The notes beneath the pieces are model-generated. The model did not search any database. It worked only from the letters and a program-made list of their open reading frames with translations, and was not told where the DNA came from. From Anaerolineales bacterium UBA5069 (GTDB lineage Bacteria; Chloroflexota; Anaerolineae; Caldilineales; Caldilineaceae), in NCBI GenBank assembly GCA_002415895.1, contig DIAV01000264.1, positions 1 to 21,208 on the forward strand: a stretch of 21,208 bases of DNA, written 5' to 3'. The translations under genes and the position numbers were made by a program. Shown here piece by piece: positions 15,310-21,208 of the stretch; the stretch's first letter is position 1, and each line of letters opens with the position of its first letter.

Positions 15310-15361
15310 GGAGGGCTGGAAGCCCCCCGCTACGAGCGCCGCACACTGCAGAGACGCACCA
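15310..15361 (-). repeat. Hairpin repeat copy 3 (inverted)
   Basis: The reverse complement matches copy 1 over its whole length apart from the 12-base insertion and three or four substitutions. Copies 1 and 3 therefore form long imperfect inverted repeats bounding about 270 bp, like the ends of a small non-autonomous element. No clear target-site duplication was found. Confidence 0.85.
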
Positions 15362-15377
15362 TTTAGGCGCAGCGGTC

Positions 15378-15412
15378 TTGATGCAAGGGCGCGAGGTGCG
15401 CCCTTGCATCAA
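15378..15412. repeat. 15-bp perfect hairpin upstream of the dynamin-like gene
   Basis: TTGATGCAAGGGCGC at 15378-15392 pairs perfectly with 15398-15412 around a 5-nt loop. GCGGT/ACTGCCGC outside it can extend the stem. There is no T-run on either strand, so a classical terminator is doubtful. It may still end or protect the terminase transcript. Confidence 0.8.
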
Positions 15413-15508
15413 AACTGCCGCATTCACGTGGATTCGAGTTTGGCAGCTCTGCGACAAAGAGGGTCCGTCATACGTATGGGTTGTTGCGTGCGCGTTTTGG
15501 CCCTGGGC

Positions 15509-15517
15509 TGATACAAT
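15509..15517 (+). promoter_or_regulatory. Extended -10 promoter of the dynamin-like gene
   Basis: TGATACAAT is an extended -10 element (TGn plus TACAAT, five of six). The -35 region is poor, as allowed for extended -10 promoters. Start expected near 15524, leaving a leader of about 60 nt before the TTG at 15585. Confidence 0.45.
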
Positions 15518-15584
15518 GGCTCTGCGGCCCTGATGGTTTGTGCCGCGCCAAACAATTCCGCATTGCTCCAGACAGGACACTCCG

Positions 15585-17333
15585 TTGCAGCAGTTGCTAT
15601 CGACCGAACACCTACAGGTGCTCCGCAGCGAACGCTCAGTCATCGAGGAGACGCGCGTTCAGCTCGCGCGCCTGAATGCCGAAGATGATGATCTTGCCCT
15701 GCTCAAGCGCAGCCTCGAACAACTGGATGAGCTTTTTCTGCTTGTGGTTGTGGGTGAGTTCAATGCAGGCAAGACGGCTTTTCTCAACGCCATGCTGGGC
15801 AGCAAGCTGCTGCCCGAGGGTGTAACGCCCACCACGGCGCGCATTCACGTGCTGCGCCACGGCGAGGCGCACCGTCACGACAGGGTGGGCGATGACTACG
15901 ATGTGGTCTACCTGCCTGTGGAGTGGCTGCGCGAGATCAACCTTGTGGACACGCCCGGCACCAATGCCGTTGTGCAGCGCCACCAGCAGATTACCGAGCA
16001 CTTTGTGCCGCAGAGTGACCTCGTCCTTTTTGTGACGAGTGCAGATCGCCCCTTTAGCGAGAGCGAACGCGCGTTTCTGGCGCGCATCCGCGAGTGGGGC
16101 AAGAAGGTTGTCATCGTCGTCAACAAGATCGACCTGATCGAAGCGCCGGCAGACCGGCAGACGATTCTGGACTTTGTGCGCGACAACGCGCGCACGCTGC
16201 TGGGCATCGATCCGCAGATCTTCCCCGTGAGCGCGCGCCTTGCGCAGCAGGCGCGCGCCGCGGCCAACGGCGGCGCGCCGCGCGGCCCCGTGTGGGATGC
16301 AAGCCTTTTCGCGCCCCTGGAAAAATACCTGCTCGAAACACTTGACAATGGCGCACGCTGGCGGCTCAAGCTGGAGAATCCACTTGGTGTTGCCTCACGG
16401 CTGCTCGACAAGTACATTACAGTCGTGAGCGAGCGCCAGGCGCTGCTTCGGAGTGATTTTGAGACGCTCGACACCATTGACGGACAACTGGCCGCCTACG
16501 AGCAGGATATGCGCCGCGACTTTCAATACCAGTTCGCGCGCGTGGACAACGTGCTTTATGCCATGGCCGAACGGGGCGACAAGTTCTTTGATGACACAAT
16601 GCGCCTGACGCGCATTATTGACCTGATGAATGGCTCCAAGATCAGTGCTGCGTTTGACCGTGAGGTGATCGGCGACACCAGCCGCGATCTCGAGCGCCAT
16701 GTCAATGGACTGATCGACTGGATGGTGGACAAGGATTACCGCCAGTGGCGCGCGATTACTGAGTACTTGAACCGGCGCTGGTCGCAGCACGCGGACCGCA
16801 TTGTGGGCAGCCTGGGCGCCGATTTTGAAACGAATCGCGAGCAACTGCTGACCAGCGTGGGCAAGGAAGCGCAGCGGCTGATCGACAGCTATGACCGCAA
16901 CGCCGAGGCCGACAAGCTGGCGCAGGACGTGCAGACGGCCATTGTCAACACGGCGGCGATTGAAGTGGGCGCGCTGGGGCTGGGCGCGGTGCTTGTGGCG
17001 GTGCTGCATTCAACGCTGCTGGATGTGACGGGGATTCTGGGCGCAGGCGTGCTGGCCGCGTTTGGCCTCTACCTGCTGCCGCGCCGCCGCGCAAGCCTAA
17101 AGACAGACTTGCGCGCGCGGATTGCCACGCTGCGCACCACGCTGGAGTCCAATCTGCGCACGCAGTTCGAGACGGAGCTATCAGCGGGCGTAGCGCGCAT
17201 TCGCGAGGCGATTGCCCCCTACACGCGCTTCGTGCGTGTGGAGCGCGAGAAGCTCGATCGCTTCCAGGTTGACATGGCCAAGGCGCGCACGGAGATCGAC
17301 GCGCTGCGCGGCTCTGTGCAGCGGCTGGAGTAA
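15585..17333 (+). CDS. Bacterial dynamin-like GTPase with membrane hairpin
   Basis: A 582-aa protein with a dynamin-type GTPase domain followed by long helices and a hydrophobic hairpin. G1 is GEFNAGKT at 57-64, G2 threonines lie near 82-84 (TPTTA), G3 is DTPG at 122-125 and G4 is NKID at 180-183. Residues of about 265-455 are helical and charged. About 458-498 (AIEVGALGLGAVLVAVLH, then GILGAGVLAAFGLYLLP) form a two-helix membrane insertion or paddle, followed by a basic RRR and a final coiled-coil-like segment. This is the plan of bacterial dynamin-like proteins that bind and reshape membranes. TTG 15585 is chosen because AGGA lies 8 nt upstream; a GTG at 15540 lacks such a site. A GNAT gene follows after 6 nt. 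The role is unknown; many relatives act in membrane stress or phage protection. Confidence 0.88.
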   Translation: MQQLLSTEHLQVLRSERSVIEETRVQLARLNAEDDDLALLKRSLEQLDELFLLVVVGEFNAGKTAFLNAMLGSKLLPEGVTPTTARIHVLRHGEAHRHDRVGDDYDVVYLPVEWLREINLVDTPGTNAVVQRHQQITEHFVPQSDLVLFVTSADRPFSESERAFLARIREWGKKVVIVVNKIDLIEAPADRQTILDFVRDNARTLLGIDPQIFPVSARLAQQARAAANGGAPRGPVWDASLFAPLEKYLLETLDNGARWRLKLENPLGVASRLLDKYITVVSERQALLRSDFETLDTIDGQLAAYEQDMRRDFQYQFARVDNVLYAMAERGDKFFDDTMRLTRIIDLMNGSKISAAFDREVIGDTSRDLERHVNGLIDWMVDKDYRQWRAITEYLNRRWSQHADRIVGSLGADFETNREQLLTSVGKEAQRLIDSYDRNAEADKLAQDVQTAIVNTAAIEVGALGLGAVLVAVLHSTLLDVTGILGAGVLAAFGLYLLPRRRASLKTDLRARIATLRTTLESNLRTQFETELSAGVARIREAIAPYTRFVRVEREKLDRFQVDMAKARTEIDALRGSVQRLE

Positions 17334-17339
17334 TCGGCC

Positions 17340-17891
17340 ATGGCGCACAGTCCGCACGACCTCCCCGCAATCACGCTCATCCCGCTGGGTGCTGACCATG
17401 CGCCGCCGCTGCAGGCCGTCTACGAGGCGGCGCCCGCCTACTGGGCGCGCTTTGCGTTGACGCATGTGCCGAGCGACCAGGCGGCGCGCGATCTGGCCGA
17501 GGCCGCGGCGGACCCGACGCGTACTCTGCTGGGCATTTTGCGGCGCGTGGATGCGGCAGACCCGGCGGCAGGGCAGATTATGGTGGGTGCAATCGACCTG
17601 CGCCGCCACTATCCCGATGACGGGTTTGTAACGCTTGGGCTGCTGGTTGTGGCGGAATCTTACCAGCGCGCGGGGATTGGCCGCGCGGCGTGGACGCTGC
17701 TGGAGGCATGGCTGGCAGCACAGCCGGAGTTTACGCGCGCCAGGTTGTCTGTTGAGCAATTCAATATACCCGGGCTGCACTTCTTCACGGCGCTGGGCTT
17801 TGGCATGACGGGGGATGCCAATCGCCAGAAAGTGGGTGATGCCTTTGTGCGCTACCTGGCTATGGAAAAGGCGCTCAACGCTGGAAAATAA
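17340..17891 (+). CDS. GNAT-family N-acetyltransferase
   Basis: A 183-aa protein with the GNAT fold. The acetyl-CoA binding motif A is VTLGLLVVAESYQRAGIGRA (97-116), where QRAGIGRA holds the pyrophosphate. The later LSVEQFNIPGLHFFTALGF corresponds to motif B. It would transfer an acetyl group from acetyl-CoA to an amine; the substrate cannot be predicted. It begins 6 nt after the dynamin-like gene and is surely in the same transcript. Its TAA stop overlaps the base of a bidirectional terminator. Confidence 0.9.
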   Translation: MAHSPHDLPAITLIPLGADHAPPLQAVYEAAPAYWARFALTHVPSDQAARDLAEAAADPTRTLLGILRRVDAADPAAGQIMVGAIDLRRHYPDDGFVTLGLLVVAESYQRAGIGRAAWTLLEAWLAAQPEFTRARLSVEQFNIPGLHFFTALGFGMTGDANRQKVGDAFVRYLAMEKALNAGK

Positions 17892-17923
17892 AGCGAGGCT
17901 TCCGATTTTGGAAGCCTCGCTTT
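17890..17923. terminator. Bidirectional terminator between GNAT and cupredoxin genes
   Basis: A perfect 14-bp stem: AAAGCGAGGCTTCC at 17890-17903 and GGAAGCCTCGCTTT at 17910-17923, loop GATTTT. It serves convergent genes. The U-rich tail is better in the minus direction (GCTTTATTTT). It starts at the second base of the GNAT stop codon. Confidence 0.85.
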
Positions 17924-17957
17924 CATCTATGGACTGGCTGTCGCTGATGTCAGGCGC

Positions 17958-18416
17958 TTACTGCACCACCAACTGCCCCTGCATGGAAGGGTAGTGGCCT
18001 GCAACCGTACAGATGATGGTGTACGTGCCGGGATCATCGACTGTGAACTGGGCTGCTTCACTCTGGCCGGGGTCCACCAGGCCGGCGTCCCAAAGGAGCA
18101 AATCGGCGTTGGCAGCCGGGTCAAAGGGGACTGGCACTTCAGCGCCCGGTTTGACAATGGCCCAGTTGTGCTGGAGACCGCCCTGGTTGTCGAGGTCAAC
18201 CTCAAAAACCTCGCCTGCGTTGACTGTCCACACGGGCGGGTTTGTCAGGTTGTCCGGCTCGTTGTAGTAGAGGTCGTGCGCCGTCACCTTGAGAACTTGC
18301 GCAATGGCTTCCTGTGCGCTGGGTGCGGCGGCTGCGGGTTCTTCATCTGCGCCACCGCCACACGCTGCCAGCGCGAACATGGCCAGGAGCGTCATTGCCA
18401 ACATCAACTTACGCAT
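17958..18416 (-). CDS. Cupredoxin (auracyanin/plastocyanin-like) lipoprotein
   Basis: A 152-aa exported blue-copper protein, likely an electron carrier anchored outside the membrane. From ATG 18416 the leader MRKLMLAMTLLAMFALAAC ends in a lipobox with C19. A Gly/Ala/Glu linker follows to about 38. The cupredoxin domain shows H83 in LQHNWAIV and the C-terminal copper loop C136, H141 and M145 in ICTVAGHYPSMQG. That completes the His-Cys-His-Met type 1 site. The spacing Cys-x4-His-x3-Met resembles auracyanins of Chloroflexus. GGA 5 nt before the start and AAGGGA slightly further up may bind the ribosome; an in-frame Met at 18494 lies outside the leader and is disfavoured. It converges on the GNAT gene. 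Confidence 0.92.
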   Translation of the reverse strand: MRKLMLAMTLLAMFALAACGGGADEEPAAAAPSAQEAIAQVLKVTAHDLYYNEPDNLTNPPVWTVNAGEVFEVDLDNQGGLQHNWAIVKPGAEVPVPFDPAANADLLLWDAGLVDPGQSEAAQFTVDDPGTYTIICTVAGHYPSMQGQLVVQ

Positions 18417-18649
18417 AATTTCCAATCCCTTTCTTCGTGGTCGTTTGTCGTTCATTGCGCAGTGCAACGTGGGCAGTGTCTGCGCCCACAGCACACTTGT
18501 GAAATCTCACGCAAAGCAGGGCATAGAGTACCACGGCCCGATTCCTCATCGCAGTAACATTCTTCCAAAGTTCCAAATGAATAATGCGGCGTGCAATTGC
18601 ACCGCCCCTTCGTTGCCTCTTGTTTTAGCGAGGTGCACATGGCCGCCAA

Positions 18650-18676
18650 ACCCTGATCGTAGAACGCAATCAGGGT
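18650..18676. repeat. 8-bp inverted repeat, possible operator or hairpin
   Basis: ACCCTGAT at 18650-18657 and ATCAGGGT at 18669-18676 are exact inverses separated by 11 bp. The spacing would put equivalent bases about 19 bp apart, suitable for a dimeric regulator. It could also be an RNA hairpin. Confidence 0.45.
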
Positions 18677-18701
18677 CACACCGCCACGTGTACGAATGCG
18701 C

Positions 18702-18707
18702 TATAAT
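18702..18707 (+). promoter_or_regulatory. Consensus -10 box upstream of uvrA
   Basis: A perfect TATAAT without a recognisable -35 at 16-18 bp spacing. It would start transcription near 18714, upstream of the second promoter. It may be a second uvrA promoter. Confidence 0.3.
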
Positions 18708-18732
18708 GATTTTTTGCGCCGCTTGCGGGGTC

Positions 18733-18761
18733 TTGCACTGGGCACAGGAACGCAGTATACT
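18733..18761 (+). promoter_or_regulatory. uvrA promoter
   Basis: TTGCAC at 18733-18738, exactly 17 nt, then TATACT at 18756-18761. The expected start is near 18768, immediately before the LexA-type operator. Confidence 0.65.
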
Positions 18762-18768
18762 GACCTCA

Positions 18769-18788
18769 AACCGAACAACTGTTCGGTT
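18769..18788. promoter_or_regulatory. LexA (SOS) operator of uvrA
   Basis: AACCGAAC-AACT-GTTCGGTT is a perfect palindrome with 8-bp arms and contains GAAC-N4-GTTC, the core of the Bacillus/actinobacterial-type SOS box. It overlaps the expected transcription start of uvrA, a classical SOS gene, so repression by LexA is very likely. Confidence 0.85.
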
Positions 18789-18844
18789 TGCATCGCGTTG
18801 CAGCGCACGCACTGAATGTTCAAATGGAGAGCCAGGGGGCAGCC

Positions 18845-21208
18845 ATGGCGTTGGATAAATTGGTTGTGCGCGGGGCGCGCGAACACAATCTCAAGAACAT
18901 TGACATTGAGATGCCGCGCGACAAACTCGTTGTGATTACGGGGCTGAGCGGCAGCGGCAAGAGCAGCCTTGCCTTCGATACAATCTATGCAGAGGGGCAG
19001 CGCCGCTATGTCGAGTCGCTTTCGGCCTATGCACGCCAGTTCCTCGGCCTGATGGAGAAGCCGGACGTTGACCAGATCGAGGGGCTCAGTCCGGCGATCT
19101 CGATTGACCAGAAGGGGGCGGGGCGCAATCCGCGCTCGACCGTGGGCACGGTGACGGAGGTGTACGATTACCTGCGCCTGCTCTATGCGCGCGTGGGCCG
19201 GCCGCACTGCCCGAACTGCGGCGCGCCCATTGCGCAACAGACACCGCAGCAGATTGTCGATACCATTGCCGAGATGGCCGAGGGTAGCCGCATCCTGATT
19301 CTTGCGCCCATTATCAAGGACCGCAAGGGGCATCACAAGACGACGCTGGAGGACCTGCAAAAGCAGGGCTACGTGCGTGTTCGTGTCAACGGCGAGCTCT
19401 ACGAAGTGAACGAAGTCCCTGACCTTGATCGCTACAAGATGCATACGATTGAGGCTGTGGTGGACCGCATTGTTGTGCGCCCGGTGGCAGAGCCGGACAG
19501 CGATGAGCCAGGGCTTGATCTGCAGCGGCTGACAGACTCGGTGGAGACGGCGCTGCGGCTGGGCAACGGCGTGATCTACGTGGTGGATGTCACGGACCCC
19601 GACCACGAAATTGACAAGACCTTTAGTGAGGCCTTTGCGTGCGCGAACTGCGGCACGAGCGTGCAGGAGATTGAGCCGCGCACCTTCTCCTTTAACAGCC
19701 CGCATGGCGCGTGCCCGGCCTGCACCGGTCTTGGCCAACTGCAGGAGTTTGACCCGGAACTGATTCTTGATCTTGACAAGAGCATTGAGGAGGGGGGCGT
19801 TGTGCCCTGGCAGCGCGCCAGCGAGTACGACGACGGCGGCTACTACAAGGGGGTGCTGCAGGCGGTGGCGCGACAGTTCGCGATTCCGCCGCGCGTGCCC
19901 CTGCGCGAGCTGAGCCTGAAGCAGCGTGATGTGCTTCTCTACGGCCCGCCCGGCAAAGACAAGAAGGTGCAGCTCGAGTACAAGAACTCCTCGGGCGACC
20001 TGCGCACCTACCAGACGAGCTTCCACGGCGTGCTGCCCAACCTGCAGAAGCGCTATGCCGAAACCAGCAGCGAGTACATTCGCGGCAAGCTGGAAGAATT
20101 CATGAGCGTGCGCCCCTGCCCCACCTGCGGCGGCAAGCGGCTCAAGCCCGAAGCGCTGGCGGTGACAATTGCAGGCGACAGCATCAACGATGTCACCACG
20201 ATGGCTGTGCATGAGTCGCTCGATTGGGTGCATGCGCTGCAAGGGGCAACGGCAGGGGCTGGCAATGGCAGCGGCCCGCGGCCTGCGCCGCTGACGCCGC
20301 GCGAGACGACGATTGCCTATCAGGTGCTCAAGGAGATTGCGGCGCGCCTTGAGTTCATGGTGAATGTGGGCCTTGACTACCTGACACTCAACCGCACGGC
20401 TGTTACGCTTTCGGGCGGTGAGGCGCAGCGCATCCGCCTGGCCACGCAAATTGGCAGCCAGTTGATGGGTGTGCTGTATATTCTGGACGAGCCAAGCATT
20501 GGCCTGCACCAGCGCGACAACGCGCGCCTGATTGAGACGCTCAAGGGGATGCGTGACCTGGGCAACACCGTGCTGGTGGTGGAGCATGACGAAGACACAA
20601 TTCGCGCCGCCGATTTTGTGGTGGATATGGGCCCGGGTGCGGGCGAGCATGGCGGCCATGTGGTTTGCGCGGCATGGCAGGATGAGTTTATCAACTGTCC
20701 CGACAGCCTCACGGCGCAGTATATGCGCAATGAGCGGCGCATTGAGGTGCCGCTTGAGCGCCGGTTGGGCAATGGCAAGGAAATTGTCATCAAGGGGGCA
20801 ACGGAGAACAACCTCAAGGGTGTGGATGTTCGGGTGCCGCTGGGCAAGTTTGTGGCGATTACAGGCGTAAGCGGCAGCGGCAAATCCACGCTGGTGGTGG
20901 ATGTGCTCTACAAGCGGCTGGCGCAGGTGATGTACAACGCCAAGGATCGCCCGGGCAAGTATGAAAGCATCACCGGCATTGAGAACATTGACAAGGTCAT
21001 TGACATTGACCAGAGCCCGATTGGGCGCACGCCGCGCAGCAATCCGGCCTCGTACGTGGGGCTTTTCACAGACATACGCGATCTTTTCGCAACGTTAACC
21101 GAGTCCAAGGCGCGTGGCTACAAGCCCGGGCGCTACTCCTTCAATGTGAAGGGGGGGCGCTGTGAAGCGTGCCAGGGCGACGGCATCATTCGCATTGAGA
21201 TGCAGTTT
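18845..21208 (+). CDS. uvrA: Excinuclease ABC subunit A (partial, cut by the window end)
   Basis: UvrA is the damage-recognition ATPase of nucleotide excision repair, acting with UvrB on DNA. The visible 788 codons (full-length proteins have about 950 aa) are open to the right edge. They include [19 protein letters not shown], Walker [10 protein letters not shown] at 33-41, [28 protein letters not shown] and CPNCGAP. Next comes the zinc module with CANC and CPAC in the insertion domain, then [14 protein letters not shown], the signature [17 protein letters not shown] and Walker [15 protein letters not shown]. The second ATPase follows with [11 protein letters not shown] and the start of the second zinc finger, CEACQGDG. 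The ATG at 18845 is supported by AGGGGG just upstream. Missing here are the last signature and Walker B motifs. A LexA box controls it. Confidence 0.97.
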   Translation, partial: MALDKLVVRGAREHNLKNIDIEMPRDKLVVITGLSGSGKSSLAFDTIYAEGQRRYVESLSAYARQFLGLMEKPDVDQIEGLSPAISIDQKGAGRNPRSTVGTVTEVYDYLRLLYARVGRPHCPNCGAPIAQQTPQQIVDTIAEMAEGSRILILAPIIKDRKGHHKTTLEDLQKQGYVRVRVNGELYEVNEVPDLDRYKMHTIEAVVDRIVVRPVAEPDSDEPGLDLQRLTDSVETALRLGNGVIYVVDVTDPDHEIDKTFSEAFACANCGTSVQEIEPRTFSFNSPHGACPACTGLGQLQEFDPELILDLDKSIEEGGVVPWQRASEYDDGGYYKGVLQAVARQFAIPPRVPLRELSLKQRDVLLYGPPGKDKKVQLEYKNSSGDLRTYQTSFHGVLPNLQKRYAETSSEYIRGKLEEFMSVRPCPTCGGKRLKPEALAVTIAGDSINDVTTMAVHESLDWVHALQGATAGAGNGSGPRPAPLTPRETTIAYQVLKEIAARLEFMVNVGLDYLTLNRTAVTLSGGEAQRIRLATQIGSQLMGVLYILDEPSIGLHQRDNARLIETLKGMRDLGNTVLVVEHDEDTIRAADFVVDMGPGAGEHGGHVVCAAWQDEFINCPDSLTAQYMRNERRIEVPLERRLGNGKEIVIKGATENNLKGVDVRVPLGKFVAITGVSGSGKSTLVVDVLYKRLAQVMYNAKDRPGKYESITGIENIDKVIDIDQSPIGRTPRSNPASYVGLFTDIRDLFATLTESKARGYKPGRYSFNVKGGRCEACQGDGIIRIEMQF

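Larger units (their letters stand above)
15087..15584. other. About 500-bp non-coding repeat-bearing region
   Basis: It contains three copies of a hairpin-forming repeat (15094-15361), a separate 15-bp hairpin (15378-15412) and an extended -10 promoter (15509-15517). No gene is credible; the short frames here consist of repeat sequence. Confidence 0.7.
18417..18844. other. 428-bp divergent control region of the cupredoxin and uvrA genes
   Basis: It carries an inverted repeat at 18650-18676, a perfect TATAAT at 18702, a TTGCAC/TATACT promoter at 18733-18761 and a LexA-type operator at 18769-18788. No protein-coding gene is convincing here. I did not find a solid promoter for the cupredoxin gene. 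Confidence 0.6.

Noticed and set aside
15094..15361. CRISPR array
   Set aside because: The repeats are only three, differ in orientation and spacing, and contain an internal hairpin. No cas genes are present.
18701..20659. 652-aa open frame antisense to uvrA
   Set aside because: A reverse-strand shadow of the strongly conserved uvrA coding sequence with no recognisable domain.

Overview
The window is GC-rich, gene-dense bacterial chromosome and most likely comes from a member of the Chloroflexota, perhaps of the Caldilineae/Anaerolineae type. That assignment is an inference. It rests on alanine-rich lipoprotein leaders, an auracyanin-like blue-copper lipoprotein, a GAAC-N4-GTTC type LexA box upstream of uvrA, and a plant/animal-like MoeA. 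No rRNA, tRNA, CRISPR array or transposase gene was found.

Layout: (1) 20-697, minus strand: a MerB-type organomercurial lyase homologue read through one in-frame TGA. The TGA replaces the second catalytic cysteine and is followed at the right distance by a perfect hairpin with a GGUC loop. It is best read as a selenoprotein gene with a bacterial SECIS element, and it is the most striking item here. (2) 841-2892, minus: a SNF2/RapA-like helicase with an N-terminal zinc ribbon. (3) 3079-7315, plus: a tightly packed run of a cytoplasmic subtilisin-like peptidase, a small unknown protein, and the molybdenum-cofactor genes moeA, moaC and a moaD-moaE fusion, closed by a strong hairpin. (4) 7378-8139: a sugar-isomerase-like TIM barrel. 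(5) 8618-13497: an ABC importer of the Fe3+/organophosphate type (lipoprotein receptor, an oversized fused permease, and an ATPase). Its genes are separated by unusually long gaps, and one gap holds a perfect 42-bp palindrome. (6) 13617-15086: a lone phage-type terminase large subunit. It is followed by a 500-bp non-coding stretch with three copies of a hairpin repeat and a further long hairpin. (7) 15585-17891: a bacterial dynamin-like GTPase and a GNAT acetyltransferase, ending in a bidirectional terminator shared with (8) a convergent cupredoxin lipoprotein (17958-18416, minus). (9) 18845 to the right edge: uvrA, cut by the window end, with a promoter and a LexA operator.

The clearest working unit is the Mo-cofactor set: MoaC makes cyclic pyranopterin phosphate, MoaD/MoaE convert it to molybdopterin, and MoeA inserts molybdate. 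The internal Gly-Gly of the MoaD-MoaE fusion implies a proteolytic step, and a peptidase gene lies upstream on the same strand with near-zero spacing. The ABC importer is a complete set of parts whose substrate cannot be decided from sequence. The selenoprotein reading requires selA/selB/selC/selD elsewhere in the genome; none is in this window.
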